A stretch of DNA of 22,043 nt. It comes from JAQGMV01 sp035525455 (lineage in GTDB: Bacteria; Pseudomonadota; Gammaproteobacteria; Burkholderiales; SG8-41). A model generated the notes under the pieces. It did no database searches, had not been told where the DNA came from, and saw nothing but the letters and a program-made list of their open reading frames with translations. Where the stretch lies: the NCBI GenBank assembly GCA_035525455.1, contig DATLEF010000023.1, forward strand, positions 1 through 22,043, written 5' to 3'. The position numbers and the translations under genes were made by a program. Below, one piece after another: positions 14,381-21,752 of this stretch (positions within the stretch are counted from its first letter, which is position 1; every line of letters starts with the position of its first letter).

Positions 14381-15244
14381 ATGGCTCTGAAATTACGCAG
14401 GCTCTCGCACGCGCTCGGCGCGGAAGTCTGTGACCTCGACGTCTCGAAAATCAGCGAAGGCTTCTTCGGCGAGATTTACCAGGCGTTCCTCGATCACGGC
14501 ATTCTGCTTTTCCGCAATCAGGACATCACGCGCGAGCAGCACATCGAGTTCAGCCGCCGCTTCGGCGAGCTCGACCGCCACGACGCGCTGCCGCGCGACC
14601 GCCATCCCGACTACCCGGAGCTTCTGCTGGTCACGAACGAGCCGAAGCCCGACGGCAGTCCATCGGACAGCCGCTACACGGGGCGCCAGTGGCATTCGGA
14701 CATGTCGTTCACGCAAGTGCCGTCGCTGGGCTCGCTGCTCAAAAGCTGGGTCGTGCCGGAAGTCGGCGGCGACACGGTGTTCGCCAACATGTACCTGGCT
14801 TACGAGACGCTCTCGGACGGCATGAAAAACATGATCGCGGACCTGCACGGCATACAGTTGGCGGGCACGCGCAAGATCAACAGCGAGCAATCCGGCGTGC
14901 CGCGCGCGGAGGAACAGAAGCGCCTGAATCCGCCGATCGCCCAGCCGGTGGTACGCGTGCATCCGGAGACGGGACGCAAAGCGCTCTATCTCGGCGACAA
15001 AGTGAAACGCTTCGACGGCTTCACCGAAGCGGAGAGTAAACCGCTCATCGATTACCTGAACAAGCACGCGACGCGCTTCGAATTCATTTACCGCCACCAA
15101 TGGCGGGCGAACGACATCGTCGCGTGGGACAACCGCTGCATGATGCACCTCGCGCTCGGCGATTTCGACGAGACGCAGCGCCGGCACATGGAGCGCACGA
15201 CCGTGCTCGGCACGCCTTCCGGATATATCGTGGAGCACGCTTGA
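14381..15244 (+). CDS. TauD/TfdA family Fe(II)/2-oxoglutarate-dependent dioxygenase
   Basis: The protein is 287 residues, the usual family size. The iron-binding triad is visible: His105 and Asp107 in QWHSDMSF, and His256 in NRCMMHLALGD. The 2-oxoglutarate-binding arginine lies in RRHMERTTVLG (Arg268 or Arg272). Typical segments are VFRNQD-like LLFRNQDIT, GGDTVFANMYLAYE and the WRANDIVAWDNR stretch before the distal histidine. Family members hydroxylate taurine, alkyl sulfates, 2,4-D or other small acids, releasing CO2 and succinate. The ATG at 14381 follows an excellent AGGAGGAGGT site; an ATG at 14360 would lie before that site and is not used. The stop codon overlaps the start of a Bug solute-binding protein, suggesting both handle the same organic acid. 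The substrate cannot be assigned. Confidence 0.93.
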   Translation: MALKLRRLSHALGAEVCDLDVSKISEGFFGEIYQAFLDHGILLFRNQDITREQHIEFSRRFGELDRHDALPRDRHPDYPELLLVTNEPKPDGSPSDSRYTGRQWHSDMSFTQVPSLGSLLKSWVVPEVGGDTVFANMYLAYETLSDGMKNMIADLHGIQLAGTRKINSEQSGVPRAEEQKRLNPPIAQPVVRVHPETGRKALYLGDKVKRFDGFTEAESKPLIDYLNKHATRFEFIYRHQWRANDIVAWDNRCMMHLALGDFDETQRRHMERTTVLGTPSGYIVEHA

Positions 15245-16212
15245 ATCGAGCAGCGCTCGCGTTTTTGGCCACGTGCTTTTCGCTCACGGGCTTACACGCG
15301 AAAGCTGCCGAATCAGCGTTTCCAGCCAGATCCGTCCGCCTGATCGTGCCGTTTCCGCCCGGCGGCCTGAACGATCTTGCGTCCCGGCTCGTTGCGAATC
15401 AGCTCAACGCGCTGTGGGGCCGTGCCGTCATCATCGATAACCGCGGCGGCGCGGGCGGGAACGTGGGTGCCGAGATCGCAGCCAAAGCGAATCCGGACGG
15501 TTACACGCTGTTCGTCGTGTCCACCACGATCGCCAGCAACGTCGCGCTTTATTCGAAGCTCGCGTACGATCTGAAGCGCGATTTCGCGCCGATCAGCGCG
15601 CTCGTGAGCGGCGCGTACGTGCTCGTCGTGAATCCCTCCGTGCCCGCCTCTTCGGTGCAGCAGCTCATACAGCTCGCCAAAGCGCAGCCTCGCAAGCTCA
15701 ACTTTTCTTCCTTCGGCGAAGGCGGTTCGGCCCATCTCACCGGCGAGCTCTTCAAGCGCCTGGCGGGTGTCGATATCGTGCACGTCCCCTACAAAGGCGG
15801 TGGGCCCGCGCTGGCTGCGGTCATGACGGGCGAAGTGCAGATGACTTTCGCCAATCTGTCCGTCGCGCTTCCCCAGATAAAAGCCGCAAAGGTCAAAGCG
15901 CTTGCGGTCACGAGCATGACTCGCAGGGACGCCCTGCCCGGCATGCCGTCGCTCGAAGAGCTCGGCCTTAAAGGCTTCGACGCCACGTCCTGGGTCGGCC
16001 TGCTTGCGCCGGCAAAAACCCCGCGCAATCTCATCGTTAAATTGAATCAGGATGTGCGGACCGTTCTTTCGAATGCGGAGATGGTGAGGCAGCTCGAAGC
16101 GCAGTCGCTGGAACCATTCCCGAGCACACCAGAAGAGCTCGGGAAACACATTGCGGCCGAAATCGAGCGCTGGGGCAAAGTGGCGCGCGACGCGGGTGTC
16201 CGGCTCGAATAA
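15241..16212 (+). CDS. Bug family (TctC-type) solute-binding protein, coupled to the dioxygenase gene
   Basis: The protein is 323 residues from a TTG start. TTGA at 15241-15244 joins this start with the TGA stop of the dioxygenase gene, and GTGGAG lies about five bases upstream. The first residues form a signal peptide (NRAALAFLATCFSLTGLHAKAA), which supports this start over longer frames. Family marks are SVRLIVPFPPGGLNDLASR, IIDNRGGAGGNVGAEIAAKANPDGYTL, YDLKRDFAPI and HVPYKGGGPALAAVMTGEV. It should bind a small organic anion in the periplasm. There is no tctA/tctB partner nearby. Coupling to a TauD-type oxygenase suggests capture followed by oxidation of one substrate. It ends two bases before the end of a convergent Bug gene. 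Confidence 0.94.
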   Translation: MNRAALAFLATCFSLTGLHAKAAESAFPARSVRLIVPFPPGGLNDLASRLVANQLNALWGRAVIIDNRGGAGGNVGAEIAAKANPDGYTLFVVSTTIASNVALYSKLAYDLKRDFAPISALVSGAYVLVVNPSVPASSVQQLIQLAKAQPRKLNFSSFGEGGSAHLTGELFKRLAGVDIVHVPYKGGGPALAAVMTGEVQMTFANLSVALPQIKAAKVKALAVTSMTRRDALPGMPSLEELGLKGFDATSWVGLLAPAKTPRNLIVKLNQDVRTVLSNAEMVRQLEAQSLEPFPSTPEELGKHIAAEIERWGKVARDAGVRLE

Positions 16213-16214
16213 GG

Positions 16215-17159
16215 TTATTCGACCTTGATGCCGCTTGCTTTGACCACTTTCGTCCAGCGCGCAATCTCGGATTTCAGATGCGCTGCGAATTGTTCGGGCG
16301 TGCTGCCCACGGGTTCCGCGGCATCGAGCTGGAGCTTCCGCGTGACATCGGGCAGATGCACGATGCGGACCGTTTCAGCATGCAGCCGGTTCACGATCGC
16401 GCGCGGCACTTTCACGGGCGCCAGCAAGCCCATCCACCCGGTGAATTCATAGCCTGGCAGCGATTCGGCCACTGTCGGCACATCCGGCAAGGCCGGCGCA
16501 CGGTGCGGAGTCGTGACCGCGAGCAGCCGCAAACGGTTTTCCTTGATGTGCGGCAGCGTCGAAACCGGGCTGCCGAACGCATAGTGAAGGCGACCGCCGA
16601 CGAGATCGGTGAGCGCCGCCGGCACGCCTTTGTATGGGACGTGCACGACGTCGATGCCCGCAAGCAGCTGGAAAAGCACACCCGCTAGATGGTTCGACGT
16701 GCCGTTGCCGCCCGAACCGTAATTCAGCTGGCCCGGCTTCGACTTCGCGAACGCAATCAGCTCCGGCACCGTTTTGGCCGCCACCGATGGATGCACGACG
16801 AGCACGTTCGACTGTGTCAGCACCTGCGTCACCGGCTGGAAATCGCGCAGCGTGTCGTAGGGGAGTTTGCCGTAGAGACTTTCGCGCACCGCAAGCGCTG
16901 AAGTCGTGAACATGATCGTGTAGCCGTCGGGCAGCGCTCGCGCCGCGATTTCCGCGCCGATCGCGCCGATGCGGTTGTCGATGACAACCTGCTGCCCCCA
17001 GGCTTCGGCGAGCTTCTGCCCGATCACCCGCGCCACGATGTCGGCGCCCCCGCCGGCTTGCGATGGAACGATGACGCGTATCGGCTTCGAAGGGTATGGC
17101 TGCGCTGCCGCCAGGCCGCAGGTTAGCGCCAGCGCGCCCAAGGGCACTCGATGGAACAT
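16215..17159 (-). CDS. Bug family (TctC-type) solute-binding protein with shortened ligand loop
   Basis: The protein is 314 residues with a signal peptide (MFHRVPLGALALTCGLAAA) followed by QPYPSKPIRVIVPSQAGGGADIVAR. Further family marks are YGKLPYDTLRDFQPV, GQLNYGSGGNGTSNHLAGVLF, HVPYKGVPAALTDLVGG and a C-terminal GSTPEQFAAHLKSEI. The loop after IDNR reads IGAIGAEIAA, three residues shorter than in the other two Bug proteins of the window (GGAGGNVGAEIAA, AGANNIIGSELAA). It is encoded by two copies of a 9-base unit, which points to a small deletion or contraction. This loop lines the ligand pocket in Bug structures, so specificity may differ. AGGATCG precedes the ATG at 17159. No carrier genes are adjacent. 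It is convergent with the preceding Bug gene. Confidence 0.94.
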   Translation of the reverse strand: MFHRVPLGALALTCGLAAAQPYPSKPIRVIVPSQAGGGADIVARVIGQKLAEAWGQQVVIDNRIGAIGAEIAARALPDGYTIMFTTSALAVRESLYGKLPYDTLRDFQPVTQVLTQSNVLVVHPSVAAKTVPELIAFAKSKPGQLNYGSGGNGTSNHLAGVLFQLLAGIDVVHVPYKGVPAALTDLVGGRLHYAFGSPVSTLPHIKENRLRLLAVTTPHRAPALPDVPTVAESLPGYEFTGWMGLLAPVKVPRAIVNRLHAETVRIVHLPDVTRKLQLDAAEPVGSTPEQFAAHLKSEIARWTKVVKASGIKVE

Positions 17160-17269
17160 TCGTCGATCCTATCGCCATAAACCGTCTAAGGCTACACGTG
17201 CGAGACATCAACGCTTTGATTCCATTCAAAACCTTGACAAGCCGAAGCTCGCTGCGAAGGTCGAACGCC

Positions 17270-17287
17270 TTTTCGAGATCGAAAAGC
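17270..17287. promoter_or_regulatory. 18-base palindrome in the divergent gap (candidate operator)
   Basis: CTTTTCGA-GA-TCGAAAAG is a perfect 8-base-pair inverted repeat. It lies between the minus-strand Bug gene (start 17159) and the plus-strand lipoprotein gene (start 17387). It has no U-tract and could be a dimeric regulator site. No regulator can be assigned. Confidence 0.35.
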
Positions 17288-17386
17288 GATAAACCTGCGA
17301 TACAAGAGCAATGTTCCCTCCGCAGGATGCCGTGTCCGGGCGGCGCTGCTCGACCCGGCCCCGTTCATCATCCAAGGAGAAAACGA

Positions 17387-17524
17387 ATGAGCTCATGCCT
17401 GAAATTGTGTGCAGCACTATTGCTGCTCGGAACGCTTGCCGGATGCGCGTATCCCGGCCCGGGATTCGGAACAATGTCGGACTCCATGGAAGACCCGCCG
17501 ATTTACCAGACTCCGAGCGAATAG
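17387..17524 (+). CDS. Small lipoprotein
   Basis: The protein is 45 residues. It has a basic-hydrophobic signal (SSCLKLCAALLLLGTLAGC) ending in a lipobox LAGC with the acylated Cys20. A 25-residue polar tail follows (AYPGPGFGTMSDSMEDPPIY...). AAGGAG seven bases before the ATG is a strong ribosome-binding site, which supports a real short gene over the longer overlapping frame from 17096. It would be anchored in the inner or outer membrane. Function is unknown; an entericidin-like or other small envelope lipoprotein is possible, but I see no diagnostic motif. It lies 89 bases upstream of the two-component pair, in the same orientation, with a hairpin in between. Confidence 0.8.
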   Translation: MSSCLKLCAALLLLGTLAGCAYPGPGFGTMSDSMEDPPIYQTPSE

Positions 17525-17533
17525 CGTCGCGGC

Positions 17534-17558
17534 GCCGCAGCCGCACCACGGCTGCGGC
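17534..17558 (+). terminator. Strong hairpin after the lipoprotein gene
   Basis: GCCGCAGCCG and CGGCTGCGGC form a perfect 10-base-pair stem with loop CACCA, starting 10 bases after the lipoprotein stop. No T-run follows (GGGTTCCC), so it is a weak or Rho-assisted terminator, or a 3'-end protecting hairpin. Confidence 0.5.
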
Positions 17559-17589
17559 GGGTTCCCACTGTTAAACTCGCAGCCTCGCG

Positions 17590-17613
17590 GAATTCAGGGA
17601 TTCAGGGATTCAG
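17590..17613 (+). repeat. 8-base tandem repeat carrying the ribosome-binding site of the response regulator
   Basis: Three copies of GRATTCAG (GAATTCAG, GGATTCAG, GGATTCAG) abut the ATG at 17614. The Shine-Dalgarno-like AGGG occurs at both copy junctions, the nearer one six bases from the ATG. Confidence 0.75.
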
Positions 17614-18324
17614 ATGCGTAACGTGCTCGTCATCGAGGATCAACAGGACATTGCCCATCTTGTCCGTTTGCACCTGAAGGATCTGCCGTGCAAAGTCGAG
17701 CTCGCTTTCGACGGTCACACCGGACTCGCGGCGACTGAAAAGAAAGCGTTCGATCTGGTCGTGCTCGATTTGATGCTGCCGGGCATCGATGGCCTGGAAG
17801 TCTGCCGGCAGCTGCGTTCGCGGACCGTCTATACGCCCATCATGATGCTGACCGCGAAAGCGGCTGAGTTCGACCGCGTGCTCGGGCTGGAGCTGGGCGC
17901 CGACGACTATCTCACCAAGCCATTCAGCATCCGTGAGCTCGTCGCCCGCGTGAAAGCGATCTTCCGGCGCATGGAGCACCTCGAGAACACGGCAGGAAAT
18001 GCAGATGAGGAAATCATCCGCTGCGCAGACCTCGAGCTCGACGTGGCCAAACGCGGAACCCGATTGCGCGGCGCGCCCGTGAATCTCACCTCCAGGGAAT
18101 TCGATCTGCTGCTGCACTTCCTGCGCAACCCGGGACGCGTCTATACGCGGCACCAGCTGCTCGACGCCGTCTGGGGCTACGGCTATGACGGGTACGAGCA
18201 CAACGTGAACTGCCACATCAATCGCCTCCGCGCCAAAATCGAAAAAGACCAGGCGCGGCCGCAGATCATCGTCACCGTGCGGGGCGTCGGCTACAAGCTC
18301 GCCGAAGCGCAGACTGCGAACTGA
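17614..18324 (+). CDS. OmpR/PhoB family response regulator
   Basis: The protein is 236 residues. Residues 1-120 are the receiver, with the acidic pair in IEDQQD, phospho-acceptor Asp52 in VVLDLMLPGIDG, the switch threonine in MLTAKA and Lys in YLTKPFS. Residues about 137-230 are the winged-helix DNA-binding domain (VNLTSREFDLLLHFLRNPGRVYTR, then HNVNCHINRLRAKIEKD and TVRGVGYKL). It binds direct repeats at target promoters when phosphorylated. The partner histidine kinase starts two bases after its stop. The ribosome-binding site lies within an 8-base tandem repeat, which could affect expression if copy number changes. The target genes are unknown; the small lipoprotein upstream and the pair itself are natural candidates. 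Confidence 0.95.
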   Translation: MRNVLVIEDQQDIAHLVRLHLKDLPCKVELAFDGHTGLAATEKKAFDLVVLDLMLPGIDGLEVCRQLRSRTVYTPIMMLTAKAAEFDRVLGLELGADDYLTKPFSIRELVARVKAIFRRMEHLENTAGNADEEIIRCADLELDVAKRGTRLRGAPVNLTSREFDLLLHFLRNPGRVYTRHQLLDAVWGYGYDGYEHNVNCHINRLRAKIEKDQARPQIIVTVRGVGYKLAEAQTAN

Positions 18325-18326
18325 GA

Positions 18327-19889
18327 ATGCCCAAGAGCCTTTACGCGAAGCTCCTCGCGGTGCTGATCGGCCTCACCGTCATCATGGCGGCGATGTTCCT
18401 GGTGATCATTCGCCACTCGGACACCGCACGCAATCAGGAGATCAACCAGAAAATCTATCGCGGCCTGGCGAGCCGCCTGATCAACGAGCATATTCTCGCC
18501 GAGCACCAGAGCGCCGACCCGAGCGCGGCGCGCCAGGTGTTCGACCGCATCCGGATCGTCAATCCACGCATAGACGTCTACCTCCTCGACAGCGCCGGGA
18601 ATGTCATCGCGGCCTCCGGTCTGAACTCCCTGAAGCGCTCTTCCGTCGACTTGAGCCCGATACAGCGTTTCCTGAAAGGCGAGGAAGAGCTTCCGATACT
18701 CGGGCAGGACCCCTCGGAACCGGAGCGTAAGCGCGTGTTTTCGGTAGCGCCGGTTCCGTTGTCCGGAAACACGAGCGGCTATCTCTATCTCGTCCTGCGC
18801 GGCTCCAGCGGCGACACGCTCGCGCAGCAGATCAAGCAAAGCTACGTGCTCCGCGAAACCCTGTGGCTGCTCGGCTGCGGGCTCGTGATCGCGCTGCTTG
18901 CGAGCACGCTCATCATCACGCTCATGACGCGGCCCTTGCGCCAGCTTACGGCCGTCATGGACAAGTTCCGGCGCAGCGGCTTTGCCGAGCAGCCACCGCC
19001 GCTCAGTCTCCGCAAGGACGAGGTCGGCACGCTGACCGATACGTTCAATCGCATGGCCGATCGCATACTCGACCAGATGACCGCGTTGCAGAACACCGAC
19101 GCCATGCGCCGCGAGCTCGTCGCGAACATCTCTCACGATTTGCGCACACCGCTCGCGTCGCTGCAGGGTTATCTCGAGACGCTTCATCTGAAAGGCGAGC
19201 AGCTTTCGCCGGAGGAGCAGCGAAACTATCTCGAAGTCGCGCTCAAGCAGACCGAGCAGCTGAGCGGCCTCGTGATGCGTCTTTTCGATCTCGCCAAGCT
19301 CGATTCGGGACAGGTCGTCGTCGCGCTGGAGCCTTTTGCACTCGGCGACCTGGTGCAGGATGTAGTCCAGGAATTCGAGCTCGCTGCTTCGAACAAGGGA
19401 ATCGCGCTGAGAGCGCTCATGCGGCCCGATCTGCCGCTCGTCAGCGCCGACATCGGGCTCATGGAACGCGTGCTTCGAAACCTGATCGAAAACGCGCTGC
19501 GCTATACGGATACGGGGGGATCGGTGACGCTCTCTGCGACGCCCGGGGCCGATGGCGCAGTGCTGGAAGTGTCCGATACCGGAATCGGCATTCCTGCCGA
19601 GGAGCTGCCGCGCATTTTCGATCGTTTTTACCGTCTCGAAAAAAGCCGGGGTCTCGCGGCCGGCAATGCCGGTCTTGGACTTGCCATCACGAAACGCATA
19701 CTCGATCTTCACGGAAGCACGATTTCAGTCTCGAGCCAGCCGGGCAAAACCGTATTCGGGTTCACGGTACCCTACGCGACGCTTGCCTCCAGAGGCGTGC
19801 AGGATGCGATCGAGGACGAGGAGGCGGTCGTGCTTCCGAATCGCCGCGCGCCGGCTTTCACCTATCCGATGACAGGGCCGACAGCCTAA
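18327..19889 (+). CDS. Sensor histidine kinase (HAMP-HisKA-HATPase), CpxA/BaeS-like
   Basis: The protein is 520 residues. TM1 covers about 8-28, a periplasmic sensor about 29-175, TM2 about 176-200 and HAMP about 200-252. HisKA carries His270 in NISHDLRTPLASLQGYLE. The ATPase domain has its N box (NLIENALRYT), DTGIGIP and NAGLGLAITKRIL. After the ATPase domain there is an unusual polar tail of about 35 residues (about 486-520), acidic then proline-rich. It starts two bases after the response regulator stop (TGAGAATG), so translation is probably coupled. It probably senses an envelope or periplasmic signal, but the ligand is unknown. Its stop overlaps the stop of the convergent MFS gene. Confidence 0.95.
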   Translation: MPKSLYAKLLAVLIGLTVIMAAMFLVIIRHSDTARNQEINQKIYRGLASRLINEHILAEHQSADPSAARQVFDRIRIVNPRIDVYLLDSAGNVIAASGLNSLKRSSVDLSPIQRFLKGEEELPILGQDPSEPERKRVFSVAPVPLSGNTSGYLYLVLRGSSGDTLAQQIKQSYVLRETLWLLGCGLVIALLASTLIITLMTRPLRQLTAVMDKFRRSGFAEQPPPLSLRKDEVGTLTDTFNRMADRILDQMTALQNTDAMRRELVANISHDLRTPLASLQGYLETLHLKGEQLSPEEQRNYLEVALKQTEQLSGLVMRLFDLAKLDSGQVVVALEPFALGDLVQDVVQEFELAASNKGIALRALMRPDLPLVSADIGLMERVLRNLIENALRYTDTGGSVTLSATPGADGAVLEVSDTGIGIPAEELPRIFDRFYRLEKSRGLAAGNAGLGLAITKRILDLHGSTISVSSQPGKTVFGFTVPYATLASRGVQDAIEDEEAVVLPNRRAPAFTYPMTGPTA

Positions 19890-21346
19890 CTCTTCCGCTC
19901 GTCCGCTTCCTCGGCAACCGAGAGCGGCCTCGCTACACCTTCGAGCGACATCCGCTCGGCATCGACGCCGATGCGCCACTCCACTGCGGCGGCAATCAGC
20001 ATGAGCGCAGCGCCCAGCGCGTAACCCCAGAAGACCGCGACGCGTTCCCCCGTGCCGATCAGCGCGCCGAACAGCCACGGCGCCGCGATGCCGCCGGCCG
20101 CTGTGCCCAGCGCATAGAAGACGGCGATACCGAGCGCGCGCAGCTCGAGCGGGAAAACTTCGCTCGCGGTGAGATAGGCCGAGCTGGCCGCCGCGGAGGC
20201 GAAGAAGAATATGCAGCCCCACATCAAGGTCTGCCCGTACGCCGAAAGCGCCGACTGCACGAAAAGCGCGCCGGTCAGGAGCAGCAAAACCGCCGATATC
20301 GCATAAGTGCCCGAGATCATCTTGCGCCTGCCCAGCGTGTCGAAGAGGCTCCCCAGCACGAGCGGGCCGAGAAAGTTCGCAATCGCAAATGGAAGAAGAT
20401 AAAGACCGGTCTGCGCGGAAGGCACGCCGTAGAAGCGCGTGAGCACCAGCGCGTAAGTAAAAAAGATCGCGTTGTAGAGAAACGCCTGCGAGGTGATGAG
20501 GACGAAACAGAGCAGCGAGCGACTGCGATAGCGCGTGAACATGGTCTCGAAGACGACGCCGAGGCCGGTATGGCTGCGCGGATGAATCGTAACCGCGCTA
20601 TCCGTGCGCGAAAGTGCGACGCCTGTGCCGCGCTCGACGCGCTCTTCGATCCCGGCGACGACGCTTTCTGCGCGCTCCGAATAGCCGTGAACCGCGAGCC
20701 AGCGCGGACTTTCGGGAATGAAGCGGCGCGCGAACAGCACGAGGAATCCGAGACCCGCTCCGATGCCGAAACCCACGCGCCAGCCGACGTCGACTGCGAA
20801 TACGCGCTGATCAAGGAGCACGAGCGTCGCTGCCGAGCCTGCGATTGCGCCCAGCCAGAAGCTGCCGTTGATCATCAGGTTTACGCGGCCGCGCACCCGC
20901 GCCGGGATGAGCTCGTCGATCGCGGAATTGATGGCTGCGTATTCGCCGCCGATGCCGAAACCCGTGATCCAGCGAAAAGCGGCGAGGCTGACAAGGTCCC
21001 ACGAAAACGCCGTCAGCAGCGTGCCGGTGAGATAGATACCCATGGTGATGAAGAAGAGGCGCGCGCGTCCGTAGCGATCGGTCAGGTGGCCGCAGAAGAG
21101 CGCCCCGATGACCGCACCGAGCAGATAGGACGAAGCCGCAAGGCCGATCTCGGTGCTCGAAAGATGCAGCGTGCCCGGGTCCTGCAGAACGCCGCTGACA
21201 GCGCCTTTCAGCGTCACTTCCAGCCCGTCGATTGCCCAGCTCGCGCCGAGCGCGATGACGACCAGCCAGTGAAAGCGGCTCCACGGCAGGCGGTCGAGGC
21301 GCGCCGGGATGTCGCTGCGATAAGGTTCGAAGCGCCGCTCGGTCAT
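19886..21346 (-). CDS. MFS transporter, sugar/organic-acid (MHS/AAHS-like) family
   Basis: The protein is 486 residues with about 12 membrane segments. Motif A-type loops are GHLTDRYGRARLF (about 86-98) and, in the second half, GSLFDTLGRRKM. PESPRW (211-216) at the start of the central loop, together with GFGIGGEYAAINSAIDELIPARVRG, marks the sugar/organic-acid porter branch. TM1 carries WAIDGLE, as in aromatic-acid and metabolite:proton symporters. I chose the ATG at 21346 (MTERRFEPY). A longer start at 21391 would overlap the divergent gene's start and has no better signal. The ribosome-binding site is weak (CGGACG). It probably imports a small carboxylate or similar metabolite with protons. 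The substrate is unknown. Confidence 0.92.
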   Translation of the reverse strand: MTERRFEPYRSDIPARLDRLPWSRFHWLVVIALGASWAIDGLEVTLKGAVSGVLQDPGTLHLSSTEIGLAASSYLLGAVIGALFCGHLTDRYGRARLFFITMGIYLTGTLLTAFSWDLVSLAAFRWITGFGIGGEYAAINSAIDELIPARVRGRVNLMINGSFWLGAIAGSAATLVLLDQRVFAVDVGWRVGFGIGAGLGFLVLFARRFIPESPRWLAVHGYSERAESVVAGIEERVERGTGVALSRTDSAVTIHPRSHTGLGVVFETMFTRYRSRSLLCFVLITSQAFLYNAIFFTYALVLTRFYGVPSAQTGLYLLPFAIANFLGPLVLGSLFDTLGRRKMISGTYAISAVLLLLTGALFVQSALSAYGQTLMWGCIFFFASAAASSAYLTASEVFPLELRALGIAVFYALGTAAGGIAAPWLFGALIGTGERVAVFWGYALGAALMLIAAAVEWRIGVDAERMSLEGVARPLSVAEEADERKS

Positions 21347-21384
21347 ACTAGCGTCCGTAACATGATGCACGGGAAGCGACCAGC

Positions 21385-21744
21385 ATGCCAAAGAATACAG
21401 ACCGGCTGGATGCCTTGAGAGCGAGTCTCGAGAAGTTCGCCGCCGAGCGCGACTGGGACCAGTTCCACAATCCGAAGAACCTCGCGATGGCGCTGACCGG
21501 TGAAGTCGGCGAGCTCGTCGAGCATTTCCAGTGGCTCACGTTCGAGCAGGCCGAAAACCTGTCCGCCGCAACGCGCGAAGAAGTCGCGCTCGAAGCGGCC
21601 GACGTGCTGCTGTTCCTGATCCGGCTGTGCGACAAGCTCGGCATCGATCTCGCCGATGCCGCCGAGCGCAAGCTCGCGCTCAACGCGAAGAAATATCCGG
21701 TTCGGAAGTCTCGCGGGCGCGCGACTAAATACGACAAGTTATAA
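21385..21744 (+). CDS. MazG-like nucleotide pyrophosphohydrolase (RS21-C6/dCTPase type)
   Basis: The protein is 119 residues, the size of single-domain MazG-like enzymes. The all-alpha metal-binding motif is visible: Glu40 and Glu43 in GEVGELVEHFQW, then Glu70 and Asp73 in EAADVLLFLIRLCDKLGIDL. RDWDQFHNPKNLAMAL before it matches the dCTP/house-cleaning branch (RS21-C6, XTP3TPA). Such enzymes split nucleoside triphosphates into monophosphate and pyrophosphate with Mg and clear abnormal or excess dNTPs. GGAAG lies about nine bases upstream of the ATG. The start is only 38 bases from the divergent MFS start. The C-terminus is basic (YPVRKSRGRATKYDKL), as is common in this group. The exact nucleotide preference is unknown. 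Confidence 0.93.
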   Translation: MPKNTDRLDALRASLEKFAAERDWDQFHNPKNLAMALTGEVGELVEHFQWLTFEQAENLSAATREEVALEAADVLLFLIRLCDKLGIDLADAAERKLALNAKKYPVRKSRGRATKYDKL

Positions 21745-21752
21745 AAGCGCGC

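Noticed and set aside
17096..17386. Longer version of the lipoprotein frame
   Set aside because: The signal peptide and strong AAGGAG site place the start at 17387. The longer frame would begin inside the opposite Bug gene's signal-peptide region.
18863..21418. 851-codon plus-strand open frame across the sensor kinase and the MFS gene
   Set aside because: It overlaps two well-supported genes in other frames. Its composition (Arg, Ala, Glu, His-rich, no hydrophobic or domain pattern) is that of a shadow frame.
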